64,000 nucleotides of DNA from Mycolicibacterium sp. CBMA 226 (GTDB lineage Bacteria > Actinomycetota > Actinomycetes > Mycobacteriales > Mycobacteriaceae), in NCBI RefSeq assembly GCF_009729075.1, contig NZ_VTGY01000012.1, forward strand, positions 1 through 64,000, given 5' to 3'. Shown in pieces: positions 53,843 to 62,453 of the stretch; the first letter of the stretch is position 1, and the number at the start of each line of letters is the position of its first letter. The position numbers and the translations under genes were made by a program. The notes under the pieces were generated by a model. It saw nothing but the letters and a program-made list of their open reading frames with translations. It had not been told where the DNA came from and did not search any database.

Positions 53843-55348
53843 TCAGTCGCGGGTGTGCGCCAGGGCGTCGAGGAACGCCCGCGCCCAGCGGTCGACGTCG
53901 TGCGCCAGCACCTGACGGCGCAGCGCACGCATGCGGCGCCTGCCCTCCTCGGGGGACTGGGTCAGGGCGTCGGCGATGGCGTCCTTCACGCCGTCCAGGT
54001 GATGCGGATTGGTGAGGTACGCCTGTCGCAATTCCTCTGCGGCGCCGGTGAATTCGCTGAGCACGAGCGCGCCGCCGAGATCGCTGCGGCACGCTACGTA
54101 TTCCTTGGCGACCAGGTTCATGCCATCGCGCAACGGTGTCACGAGCATGACGTCCGCGGCGACGAAGAAGGCGATGAGTTCCTCCCGGCCAATGGCCCGG
54201 TGCATGTAGTGCACCACCGCGTGACCGACCTCGCTGTACTCGCCGTTGATGTGCCCGACCTGGCGCTCGATGTCCTCCCGCATGACCTTGTAGCTGTCCA
54301 CGCGTTCGCGGCTCGGGGTGGCGAGCTGGACCAGCACGGTGTCGTGCCGGTTGGCCCGGCCCTCGGCGAGCAGTTCGGAGAATGCCCGGAGCCGTACGTC
54401 GATGCCTTTGGTGTAGTCCAGGCGGTCGACGCCCAGCATGATCTTGCGCGGGTTGCCCAGCTCATCGCGGATCTGACGGGCTCGCTGCCGGATGGTGCGA
54501 CTGCGGGCCTGGGCGTCCATCGCTGCGGAGTCGATCGAGATGGGGAATGCGCCGACCCTGACGGTGCGGCCATCATGGTTCACCTCGCCGAACCGGGACC
54601 GGACGCCGATGGTGTGGCGCGTCGTGTTCGCGTCGAGCAAGCGCCGGGCCAGCACCAGGAAGTTCTGCGCACCACCGGGCAGGTGGAAGCCCACCAGGTC
54701 GGCGCCGAGCAGGCCCTCGATGATCTCGGTGCGCCACGGCATCTGCATGAACAGCTCGACAGGCGGGAACGGGATGTGCAGGAAGAACCCGATGGTCAGA
54801 TCGGGGCGCAGCTCCCGCAGCATCTTGGGGACCAGCTGCAGCTGATAGTCCTGCACCCACACGGTCGCGCCCTTGGCTGCGGTGCGGGCCGTGGCCTCGG
54901 CGAAGCGCCGGTTGACCGCAACGTAGGCGTCCCACCAGTGCCGGTGGTAGATGGGCTTGACGATGACGTCGTGGTACAGCGGCCACAGCGTCGCGTTGGA
55001 GAAGCCCTCGTAGTAATCGGCGATGTCATCGGCCGACATGCTGACCGGACACATCGTGAACTCGTCCTGGACGATCGGATCTTCGTCACTGTCGGCGACG
55101 CCGGGCCAGCCGATCCAGGCGCCGCGCTGCTTCCGCAGTAGCGGCTCCAGTGCGGTGACGAGCCCGCCGGGGCTGCGTTTGAAGGCGACGGAACCGTCGG
55201 GCAGGCGTTCCATGTCGACGGGCAGCCGGTTGGCGACCACGACGAAGTCGGAGTTGCCGACGGGCTTCGCGGCGGACTTTCCGCCCTTGGAGGTTTTGGG
55301 ACTCGCGGTGGACGCCGCAGAAGCGTCGTTGCCTCCGCGGGCCGTCAC
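53843..55348 (-). CDS. otsA: Trehalose-6-phosphate synthase
   Basis: 501-residue GT20 enzyme (500 in M. tuberculosis) making trehalose 6-phosphate from a nucleotide-glucose donor and glucose 6-phosphate. Signatures: [10 protein letters not shown] with the SPGGLVTAL loop, [39 protein letters not shown], and [14 protein letters not shown]. Trehalose is also a building block of envelope glycolipids. The GTG start overlaps the stop of a 54-codon gene upstream (GTGA), so translation is coupled. A short Ser/Lys-rich N-terminal extension precedes the domain. Beside mce4 as in M. tuberculosis. Confidence 0.93.
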   Translation of the reverse strand: MTARGGNDASAASTASPKTSKGGKSAAKPVGNSDFVVVANRLPVDMERLPDGSVAFKRSPGGLVTALEPLLRKQRGAWIGWPGVADSDEDPIVQDEFTMCPVSMSADDIADYYEGFSNATLWPLYHDVIVKPIYHRHWWDAYVAVNRRFAEATARTAAKGATVWVQDYQLQLVPKMLRELRPDLTIGFFLHIPFPPVELFMQMPWRTEIIEGLLGADLVGFHLPGGAQNFLVLARRLLDANTTRHTIGVRSRFGEVNHDGRTVRVGAFPISIDSAAMDAQARSRTIRQRARQIRDELGNPRKIMLGVDRLDYTKGIDVRLRAFSELLAEGRANRHDTVLVQLATPSRERVDSYKVMREDIERQVGHINGEYSEVGHAVVHYMHRAIGREELIAFFVAADVMLVTPLRDGMNLVAKEYVACRSDLGGALVLSEFTGAAEELRQAYLTNPHHLDGVKDAIADALTQSPEEGRRRMRALRRQVLAHDVDRWARAFLDALAHTRD

Positions 55349-55509
55349 GCGTCGAGCTTCGCGGGCCCGATACCCAGCATGGATAGGAACATGCGGCATT
55401 CGTCCGCATCGTTGGCATATGCGGCGACAACCCGGCGGGCCTGACGGGCGGTGCTGTCGGCCAGGGGTTCCACGTCGCCGAGATCGGCGGGATCAGTTTT
55501 TGCAGGCAT
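55345..55509 (-). CDS. Small protein coupled to otsA (54 residues, Rv3489-like)
   Basis: 54-codon gene with an ATG, sequence including [33 protein letters not shown]. It is probably a single long helix with one Cys. M. tuberculosis has a comparably short gene, Rv3489, at the same place ahead of otsA. Stop and otsA GTG share a GTGA overlap, which supports real translation. Function unknown; a leader-type or regulatory role on OtsA synthesis is possible. Confidence 0.65.
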   Translation of the reverse strand: MPAKTDPADLGDVEPLADSTARQARRVVAAYANDADECRMFLSMLGIGPAKLDA

Positions 55510-55532
55510 TACACAACTCTAGGCGACTGTTG

Positions 55533-55868
55533 TCACGGGCCGGAACTCACCGACGAGTGTGGGTGCGCGTCGGGCGCCTGTTCCTCCGAGAGGCCGATGC
55601 ATTCGCCGGTGTTGCGGCCGGTGCAGGGGATTCCGTTGATTTCGCGGAGCTGGTTCGGAGCGGCTTCGACAGGTCCCGGGGCCTGGTCGTTCCCACTTCC
55701 GAAACACGAACCGCTGACCGGGTTTTCCGTCGTTCCCGGCGGACAGTTGGTGTCGCCGAGCAGCGCGGCGGGCGCCGGGCTGCTGAGGATGAACATGGCA
55801 GGTGCGGCGACCGTCGCGATGGCGAAGCCGCCAGCGGCCAGGAGGCGTCGGTGGATCTGGATGGTCAT
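55533..55868 (-). CDS. Small secreted Cys-containing protein (Rv3491/Ibp1-like)
   Basis: 111 residues. Signal peptide (MTIQIHRRLLAAGGFAIATV, cleavage near APA), then a short mature chain with four cysteines and the segment QLREINGIPCTGRNTGECIGLSEEQ. This segment is typical of a family of small exported mycobacterial proteins often labelled intersectin-EH-binding protein Ibp1. No function is established. It lies 23 nt upstream of the otsA-coupled gene on the same strand and may be transcribed with it. Confidence 0.68.
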   Translation of the reverse strand: MTIQIHRRLLAAGGFAIATVAAPAMFILSSPAPAALLGDTNCPPGTTENPVSGSCFGSGNDQAPGPVEAAPNQLREINGIPCTGRNTGECIGLSEEQAPDAHPHSSVSSGP

Positions 55869-55931
55869 GGCGTCACGCTTTCATCAGCGAAAATATCAGC
55901 CTACGCCCGGCTCCTGTGCCTCCGACCAGCA

Positions 55932-55961
55932 TTGTGTACAACTTTCAAAAAGTGTATACAA
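55932..55961. promoter_or_regulatory. Imperfect 30-bp dyad upstream of an SDR gene
   Basis: TTGTGTACAACTTT and AAAAAGTGTATACAA are inverted copies with few differences, centred on C. Its size and AT content fit a TetR- or GntR-type operator. It lies 38 nt before the GTG start of the SDR. The regulator is not in the window. Confidence 0.45.
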
Positions 55962-55998
55962 GACATGTTCCCGTCGATCTGTCCAAAGGAGTACGTCG

Positions 55999-56850
55999 GT
56001 GCAGTTTTCAGTCCAGGGTTGGCTGACGGATCGGACCGTGTTGATCACGGGCGGTGGCAGTGGAATCGGCAAGGCCATCGCGCAGGGAGTCGTGGCTGCC
56101 GGCGGCAACGCCTTCATCGTCGGCCGCACCGAGGCCACGTTGCAGTCCGCCGTCGACGAGATCGCCGCGGCCGGGGGACCGGGCGCCATCCGCTTCCAGA
56201 CCGCCGATGTCACAAACGAGGACGACGTCGCCCGAGCCGTCGCGACCGCGGCCGCGTGGAACGGAAAGCTCTCCGGTGCCGTGCACTGCGCCGGTGGCTC
56301 GCTGACCGTCGGACCCGTCACGCACCTGGATTCGGAAATGTGGCGGCAGACCGTCGACCTGAACGTCAACGGCAGCATGTACGTCGTCAAGCACACGGCG
56401 CGTGAGATGGTGCGCGGCGGCGGTGGATCGTTCGTCGGCATCTCGTCGATCGCGGCGAGCAACACACACCGCTGGTTCGGGCCGTACGGCGTCACCAAGT
56501 CCGCGCTGGATCACCTGGTGCAGCTGGCCGCCGACGAGCTCGGCGCCTCCTGGGTGCGGGCCAACAGCATCCGCCCTGGCCTGATCCGGACCGACCTGGT
56601 GGCGGCCAGCATCTTCGAATTCGAGCCGCTGCGTGAGGATTACAGGCAGTGCACGCCGCTGCCGCGGGCCGGTGAGGTCGAGGACGTCGCCAACCTCGCG
56701 CTGTTCCTGCTCAGTGACGCCTCGCAGTGGATCACCGGCCAGCTGATCAACGTCGACGGCGGTCAGAAGCTGCGCCGCGGGCCGGACTTCTCGGCCATGA
56801 TGGAACCGATGTTCGGCGCTGACGCCATGCGGGGAGTGTTCGCCGAATAG
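55999..56850 (+). CDS. Short-chain dehydrogenase/reductase (Rv3485c-like)
   Basis: 283 residues, GTG start with AAAGGA 8 nt upstream. SDR features: TGGGSGIGKAIAQGV at the cofactor loop, VGRTEATL (NADP-type Arg), HCAGGSLT in place of NNAG, Ser in ISSIAAS and YGVTKSALD. The C-terminal SQWITGQLINVDGGQKL is followed by a 20-residue extension. The region corresponds to Rv3485c in M. tuberculosis. The substrate is unknown. A long dyad upstream suggests ligand-controlled expression. Confidence 0.8.
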   Translation: MQFSVQGWLTDRTVLITGGGSGIGKAIAQGVVAAGGNAFIVGRTEATLQSAVDEIAAAGGPGAIRFQTADVTNEDDVARAVATAAAWNGKLSGAVHCAGGSLTVGPVTHLDSEMWRQTVDLNVNGSMYVVKHTAREMVRGGGGSFVGISSIAASNTHRWFGPYGVTKSALDHLVQLAADELGASWVRANSIRPGLIRTDLVAASIFEFEPLREDYRQCTPLPRAGEVEDVANLALFLLSDASQWITGQLINVDGGQKLRRGPDFSAMMEPMFGADAMRGVFAE

Positions 56851-56863
56851 CCCGGCGCATCGG

Positions 56864-57541
56864 CTATTTCGGGGCGACCACGCCGTGGTCGTAGGCGTAG
56901 ACGATCGCGGCCGCGCGGTCCCGTAGGTCGAGCTTGGTGAAGATGCGCCCGATGTGGCTCTTCACCGTCACCTCGGAAATGACCAGGCGGGCGGCGATCT
57001 CGGCGTTGGTCGCGCCGGAACCGATCAGCTGCAGTACGTCGCGTTCCCTCGCGGTGAGCCGGTCGGCGACGTCGTCCGACGGTGCGCCGGGCGCGCGCCG
57101 GTAGCCGTTGAGCACGCGGGCGGTGACGGCCGGATCCAGATAGGCCTCGCCGCGGGCGACGGCGTGCACGGCCCGGATCAGTTCCTCGGCCGGCGAGTCC
57201 TTGAGGACGAAGCCCGACGCCCCGGCCCGCAGTGCGGCGGACAACAGGTCGTCGTCGTCAAAAGTGGTGAGCGCCAAGGCCGGTGGGCCGCCGCCGGTGC
57301 GCAGGGCCCGGATGGCGTCGACGCCGCTGACGCGCTTCATCCGCAGGTCCATCACCACGACGTCGGGGCGGCACCGGCGCACTTCCCGCGGCACCTCGTC
57401 GCCGTCGGCGCATTCGCCGACGATGGCGAAACCGTCCTTGCGCCGCAGGATCCGGCGCAGGCCCGACCGGACGAGCTCCTGATCGTCGACCAGCAGCACG
57501 TCGACGGTTGCACCGTCTTTCGGGATGGTGCCGTCAGACAT
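56864..57541 (-). CDS. NarL/LuxR-type response regulator
   Basis: 225 residues. Receiver domain with the acidic pair in LLVDDQ, phospho-accepting Asp65 (VVVMDLRM), Thr in ALTTF and Lys in FVLKDS; LuxR-type HTH with LTARERDVLQLIGSGATNAEIAARLVISEVTVKSHIGRIF. Start chosen at the ATG with GGAA upstream; another ATG 12 nt earlier (57553) would lengthen the overlap with the kinase gene to 20 nt. Partner of the kinase encoded directly upstream. Probably acts on the divergent MmpL promoter. Confidence 0.9.
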   Translation of the reverse strand: MSDGTIPKDGATVDVLLVDDQELVRSGLRRILRRKDGFAIVGECADGDEVPREVRRCRPDVVVMDLRMKRVSGVDAIRALRTGGGPPALALTTFDDDDLLSAALRAGASGFVLKDSPAEELIRAVHAVARGEAYLDPAVTARVLNGYRRAPGAPSDDVADRLTARERDVLQLIGSGATNAEIAARLVISEVTVKSHIGRIFTKLDLRDRAAAIVYAYDHGVVAPK

Positions 57542-58757
57542 TGCGGGTTCCATTGCGTGGCATCAGGATTCGATGCATGGCGCAGTGCGCGGTCGTCGTC
57601 GGCGCCACCGGGACACGGGCCTGCACCGTCCAGCCCTCCGGCCCCGGGCCGGCGTGGAACTCGCCGTCGAGCAACGCGATGCGCTGCTGCATCCCCGGCA
57701 GCCCCGCCCCCGGAGCCCCGCTGGTCACCGGCCGCGGCAGCTCGTTGGCGACGGACAGGACGGCCGTGTCCTTCTCCAGATGCAGCCGCAGCCGCGTTGC
57801 CGACGCGGGGGCGTGCTTGGCGACGTTCGCGAGCGATTCCTGCGCCACCCGGTACAGCGCCAGGCCGATCCCGGGCGTGACCGACGCCGGGTCGACGTCG
57901 ATGCTCGACTCGACGTGCAATCCCGCGTCGGCGAAACTCGTCACCAGGTCGGGGATATCGGACAGCCCGGGCTCGGGTGCCAGTCGCAGCGGGGTCGCAT
58001 CCCGCGCGCCGAGCAGCCCGACCGTCTGCCGGATGTCCGACATGGCCTGGCGGCCGAGGCGCTCGGCGTCCAGCAGACCGTCCACCGCCTCGTCGACGTC
58101 GTTGTCCTCCTGCAACGCCCGCCGCGCGCCCGTCAGGTGCAGCATCGTCACCGACAGGGAGTGGGCTATCACGTCGTGGACCTCGCGGGCGATCCGGCGC
58201 CGCTCGTCGGAGGCGGCCTGTTCGGCCAACGTGGCCTGCTGCGCCCGTTCCTGCAACACCAGCCGCTGCTGCAGTTGCAGGATGTGCCCCATCATCGCGG
58301 CGATGGCCAGGAAGAACAGCAGGTAGGGCACGAACGTGCTGAGGTGTCCCGCGCGGGCCGCGCCGACCAGCAGCAGCGCGCTGGCGAGCAGACTCACGAG
58401 GCCGATGCGCAACGGGCCCAGCGCGAACACTTCTCCGAGCATGAACATCAACAGGAATGGGGCGGCGTCGAGGAAGACCGGTGGCCAGCAGAGCAAGAGC
58501 AGCGCCACCCCGGCGAGCACCGACGCCGCGCTGATGGCCGTCGACGGCTTGTAGCCGCCCACGATGAACGCGACGATCGGCGCGAACACCAGTCCGACGG
58601 CGACGACCAGCAGCCACGGCTTGGTGAAATCCCGCTGCGTCGCGGCCGTCGCCGCGACCATCAGCGTGCCGGTGTACATGACGATCGGGACCGTGAACGG
58701 GTACTGGTAGGCCACGAGCCCGCGCCGACGCAGCGCGAAGTCACGGAGCCAGGCCAT
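57534..58757 (-). CDS. NarL-type sensor histidine kinase paired with the response regulator
   Basis: 407 residues. Four to six membrane helices within residues 15-160, then a coiled coil and the HisKA_3 box ERRRIAREVHDVIAHSLSVTM with His194, followed by ATPase motifs (AQESLANVAKHA as N box, GAGLPGMQQRI as G box). The ATG giving MAWLRDFALRRRG was chosen; upstream in-frame starts would lie in the promoter region. First gene of the operon. Facing an MmpL gene across 134 nt with a 26-bp dyad. Confidence 0.88.
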   Translation of the reverse strand: MAWLRDFALRRRGLVAYQYPFTVPIVMYTGTLMVAATAATQRDFTKPWLLVVAVGLVFAPIVAFIVGGYKPSTAISAASVLAGVALLLLCWPPVFLDAAPFLLMFMLGEVFALGPLRIGLVSLLASALLLVGAARAGHLSTFVPYLLFFLAIAAMMGHILQLQQRLVLQERAQQATLAEQAASDERRRIAREVHDVIAHSLSVTMLHLTGARRALQEDNDVDEAVDGLLDAERLGRQAMSDIRQTVGLLGARDATPLRLAPEPGLSDIPDLVTSFADAGLHVESSIDVDPASVTPGIGLALYRVAQESLANVAKHAPASATRLRLHLEKDTAVLSVANELPRPVTSGAPGAGLPGMQQRIALLDGEFHAGPGPEGWTVQARVPVAPTTTAHCAMHRILMPRNGTRNV

Positions 58758-58810
58758 AGAGCCAGCGTAGAGCCGGTGCCGGGATTTACACATCATTCGC
58801 GGGACGGCTC

Positions 58811-58836
58811 GGGCCTCCTACCACGGTAGGAGGCCC
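58811..58836. promoter_or_regulatory. Palindrome between the two-component genes and mmpL
   Basis: GGGCCTCCTACC and GGTAGGAGGCCC are perfect 12-bp inverted arms around AC. The inner CTACC-AC-GGTAG fits the dyad type bound by LuxR/NarL-family response regulators. It lies about halfway between the divergent starts. It could also form an RNA hairpin if transcribed. Confidence 0.55.
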
Positions 58837-58891
58837 GGTCTCGTCCGCAGCATGACGCTTCGGGACCCGCGTCGCTCGTAGTTTCGGAGCC

Positions 58892-61807
58892 ATGTGGGAC
58901 GTCATGGCCAGATTCTGCAGCCGCTTCGCGGTCCTGATCATCGGATTGTGGGTGCTGGCCGCGGCGGCGGGCAATCTCCTTGTGCCGCAGGTGGAAAACA
59001 CGGCACACAACCACGCGCGCGGCTTCCTGCCCGCGGATGCCCCGGTGAACCTCGCCGGCGTTCAGATGAACCGGCAGTTCCACGACGGATCAGGCGGCAA
59101 CCTCAATTACCTGGTGCTCGAGGGCGATCATCCGCTCGGCGCGCCGGAGCGGGCCTACTACGACCGCCTGGTGAGCACGTTGCGCGCGGATACCGAAGAC
59201 CTGGATTCGGTGATGGACCTGTGGTCGGATCCGGTGACGGCGGCGGGCGCGCAGAGCACCGACGGCAAGGCCGTGTACACGATGCTGCGGATTCGCGGCG
59301 AGCTCGGCGCCGCCAAGGCGAATGCCGCGCTGGATGCGGTGCGGCGGATCGTCGCCACCGCGCCCGCGCCCGCGGGCCTGCACGCCTACGTCACCGGCCC
59401 CGGCGCCACCATCGCCGACGAGCTGAGCGCCATCGACAAGCAGATGCTGACGATCACCGCCGCCACGGTGGCGCTGATCGCCGTATTGCTGTTCGTCGTG
59501 TACCGGTCGGTGGTCACGGCGGCGATCCCGCTGCTGACCGTCGGTCTGGGGCTCGGCGTGGCGCGGGGCATCGTGGCGTTTCTGGGGGAGCGGGACCTGA
59601 TCGAGGTGTCGATATTCTCGGTGTCCCTGCTGGCGGCGATGGTGCTCGGCGCGGCAACGGATTACGGCATCTTCCTGCTGGGCCGCTATCACGAACAGCG
59701 GCGCGCCGGTGTCGACCACGAGGACGCGCTCGCGATCGCGAACCGCAGCGTCGCGCCGGTGATCGCCGCATCCGGTCTGACCATCGCGGCGGCGCTGTCC
59801 TGTCTGTTGTTCGCTCAGGTCGGCATGCTGCGTAGCGCCGGGTTGCCCTGCGCCATCGGCATTCTCACCGGGATGCTGGCATCGCTCACGTTGTTGCCGG
59901 CGTTCATCGGACTGGCCGGCCGGCATGGTCTGGCACAACCTCGACGCCGGGCTGCCGCCAGGATGCCCGGCCGGAGCTGGCGCCGGGTCGGGACAGTCGT
60001 CGCAAGGTGGCCGGGCCCGGTGCTGGTGGCCTCGACGCTGGTCCTCGTGATCTGCGCACTCCCGGTTCTCGGTGTGCGCCTGGGTTTCGACGAGCTTGCC
60101 GCGCAACCGGATACCACGCACGCCAACCGTGGATACCAGGCCATGGACCGGCATTTCCCGCCCAACCGGCTGCTGCCGGAGATCGTCTCCATCGGGACCG
60201 ACCACGACTTGCGCAACCCGGCCGGCGTCATCGCGGTCGAACGCGTGACGCGGAAGATCATGGAGATTCCCGGTATTCGCATGGTGCAGTCGGCGTCCCG
60301 GCCGGCGGGTTCGCTGCCCGAGCAGGCGGCGCTGACCGACCAGGCCGGCACGATCGCCGACCAGCTCGATGACGGCGTGGCGCAGCTGAGCAAACGGCTC
60401 GGCGCGGTCAACCAGCTGTCCGCGACGTTGGACCAGTTCTCCTCGGCGATAACGCAATTGCAGAGCGGGCTGGGCGGCAGCGTGCGTGGCCTCGGGCAGC
60501 TCGGCTCGGGCATCGACGCCATGCACGGCGGCATGCAGCAGTTGCGGGACAACGTCACCACGGTGTCGCAGTACCTGGATCCGTTGCGCGGCTTCACCAA
60601 CGCCAACCCGAACTGCGCGGGCGACGCCATCTGCTCGCTGGTGCTCAAGGTCGTCGAGCCCATGGATTCCGTGGTGGCGGCCACCGGCACCCTGACCGAC
60701 AGCACAGTGGGTTTCAGTGCGGGCACCACCGAGATGGCGCGCTCGCTGACCGGTGCGCAGGCGTCGGTGCGCTCGATGCGAGCGGCCGTCGACCAACTCG
60801 GTGCGGTGTCAGCACAATTGACCAAGACCGTCGGCGAGACCCGCGGCATGTTCACCGGGCTGACGGACTACCTGCGCGGGGTGCGGGCAGATTTCCAGGA
60901 CAGTGGATCCGGCGGCTTCTATCTGCCGCAACGCGCCTGGCAGGACCCGCGCTTCCAGCGCGCGGCCGGGCTGTACTTCGCGCCCGACGGCCGCTCGACG
61001 CGGCTGCTCGTCTACGGCGACGGCAAGGTGTTCGGCACGGACGGGGCGTTGCGCTCGCCCGAGATCCTGGCCGCGGTCCGGGAGGCGACGAAAGAGGGCA
61101 CGTTGGTCCGAAACACGGTGTCTGTCACCGGCTTCGGTACTGGCACCGCGGAACTTCGCGGTTATGTCTCCGATGACTTCCTGCTGCTCGCCGGCGTCGC
61201 ACTGGTGCTGGTGTTCCTGATCATCCTCATCATGCTGCGCAGCCCGGTCGCGGCCGCGGTGGTGATCGGCACCGTGGTGGCGTCGTACGCGTCGGCGCTC
61301 GGTGTGAGCACCTTCATCTGGCAGAACCTGCTGGGCGAGGACCTGCACTGGGCGGTGCCGTCGATTGCGTTGATCGCGCTGGTCGCCGTCGGCGCCGACT
61401 ACAACTTGCTGCTCACCATGCGACTGCGTGAGGAGGTCAGCCGGCCGGACTCGGGCCTCAAGACCGGCATGATTCGCACGTTCGGTGGCACCGGCGGCGT
61501 GGTGACGACCGCCGGAATCGTCTTCGGCATCACGATGTTCGCGATGCTGTCCAGCGACGTGTTGAGCATCGAACAGGTCGGCACCACGATCGGCGTCGGC
61601 CTGCTGATCGACACCCTGATCGTGCGGACGTTCGTGGTGCCGGGCGTCGCCGGGCTGCTCGGGCGGTGGTTCTGGTGGTCACCGGTGCCGTTGGCGCGCG
61701 GCGTGCTGTCCCGGGCGTTCCGGCGTGGCCCGTCACGGCCGGGACGCGATCTGCCGGTGATCGGCAGGGCGAGGTCGGGCCGAGAAGTGTTGCAGGGCGC
61801 CGGGTAG
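58892..61807 (+). CDS. MmpL-family RND transporter
   Basis: 971 residues with the RND layout: helix 1 (about 8-30), an external domain, helices 2-6 (about 188-345), a second large external domain (about 405-770, with a coiled-coil-like DQLDDGVAQLSKRLG stretch), and helices 8-12 (about 775-930). Proton-relay motifs are GAATDYGIFLLGRYHEQRR in helix 4 and VGADYNLLLTMRLREE in helix 10. MmpL proteins export lipids or drugs. No mmpS gene is adjacent. Likely controlled by the divergent two-component system. An alternative ATG lies 12 nt downstream. Confidence 0.88.
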   Translation: MWDVMARFCSRFAVLIIGLWVLAAAAGNLLVPQVENTAHNHARGFLPADAPVNLAGVQMNRQFHDGSGGNLNYLVLEGDHPLGAPERAYYDRLVSTLRADTEDLDSVMDLWSDPVTAAGAQSTDGKAVYTMLRIRGELGAAKANAALDAVRRIVATAPAPAGLHAYVTGPGATIADELSAIDKQMLTITAATVALIAVLLFVVYRSVVTAAIPLLTVGLGLGVARGIVAFLGERDLIEVSIFSVSLLAAMVLGAATDYGIFLLGRYHEQRRAGVDHEDALAIANRSVAPVIAASGLTIAAALSCLLFAQVGMLRSAGLPCAIGILTGMLASLTLLPAFIGLAGRHGLAQPRRRAAARMPGRSWRRVGTVVARWPGPVLVASTLVLVICALPVLGVRLGFDELAAQPDTTHANRGYQAMDRHFPPNRLLPEIVSIGTDHDLRNPAGVIAVERVTRKIMEIPGIRMVQSASRPAGSLPEQAALTDQAGTIADQLDDGVAQLSKRLGAVNQLSATLDQFSSAITQLQSGLGGSVRGLGQLGSGIDAMHGGMQQLRDNVTTVSQYLDPLRGFTNANPNCAGDAICSLVLKVVEPMDSVVAATGTLTDSTVGFSAGTTEMARSLTGAQASVRSMRAAVDQLGAVSAQLTKTVGETRGMFTGLTDYLRGVRADFQDSGSGGFYLPQRAWQDPRFQRAAGLYFAPDGRSTRLLVYGDGKVFGTDGALRSPEILAAVREATKEGTLVRNTVSVTGFGTGTAELRGYVSDDFLLLAGVALVLVFLIILIMLRSPVAAAVVIGTVVASYASALGVSTFIWQNLLGEDLHWAVPSIALIALVAVGADYNLLLTMRLREEVSRPDSGLKTGMIRTFGGTGGVVTTAGIVFGITMFAMLSSDVLSIEQVGTTIGVGLLIDTLIVRTFVVPGVAGLLGRWFWWSPVPLARGVLSRAFRRGPSRPGRDLPVIGRARSGREVLQGAG

Positions 61808-61808
61808 C

Positions 61809-62357
61809 TCAGGCAGTCACCTTCGCGGTCAACGCGGTCAGTTGGTCGAACAGCGTCGCGAGTTCTCCGGCGCGTCGGTCCAGTGGGGCGAAGCCGTCGG
61901 CGCCGAACTCTGTGAACAGGGACAACGACACCTGGGCGCGGACGTCGAGCATTTGGAAGTTGGCGACGATCTGCCGCCACTGTTCCACTGCGCGCACCCC
62001 ACCGTCGGCGCCGTAGGACACGAAACCCACTGTCTTGCCGAACCATTCAGAACCGAGGCTGTCCACCGCGTTCTTGAACGCACCCGGCACACCGTGGTTG
62101 TACTCAGGGGTGACGAAGATGAATCCGTCGCAGGCGTCGATCGTCGCGCTCCACCGCTGCACGTTCTCCGATTCGTACTGCTTCTTGGCCGCAGCGGGGA
62201 CGGTGGCGGAGGTGAGCAGCGGCACGTCGAAGGTTTTGAGGTCGACGAGCTCGAACTGTGCGTCGGTACGTTGCGCCGCCTGCTCGGCAACCCAGGCCCC
62301 GACGCCGGCGCCGGCGCGCCCGTCCCGAATCGATCCCACGATGATGCCGATTCTCAT
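61809..62357 (-). CDS. NADPH-dependent FMN reductase-family protein
   Basis: 182-residue flavodoxin-like reductase. The FMN-phosphate loop is GSIRDGRAGAGV at about residues 8-19, and the family signature FVTPEYNHGVPGAFKNAVDSLG at about 80-102 binds the isoalloxazine edge. Members reduce FMN, quinones or azo compounds. Tail-to-tail with mmpL (1 nt apart). The next gene on the strand upstream is a P450, 97 nt away, for which a flavin reductase is not an obvious partner. Confidence 0.87.
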   Translation of the reverse strand: MRIGIIVGSIRDGRAGAGVGAWVAEQAAQRTDAQFELVDLKTFDVPLLTSATVPAAAKKQYESENVQRWSATIDACDGFIFVTPEYNHGVPGAFKNAVDSLGSEWFGKTVGFVSYGADGGVRAVEQWRQIVANFQMLDVRAQVSLSLFTEFGADGFAPLDRRAGELATLFDQLTALTAKVTA

Positions 62358-62453
62358 GAAGTGCTCCTCTTCTGCGTTGCGCCCCGATGGCGGCTCCTGA
62401 CAGCCTGCCGAACTCGGTGTGCCCGCGCAAAAGAATCGTGACCTCTCACATGA

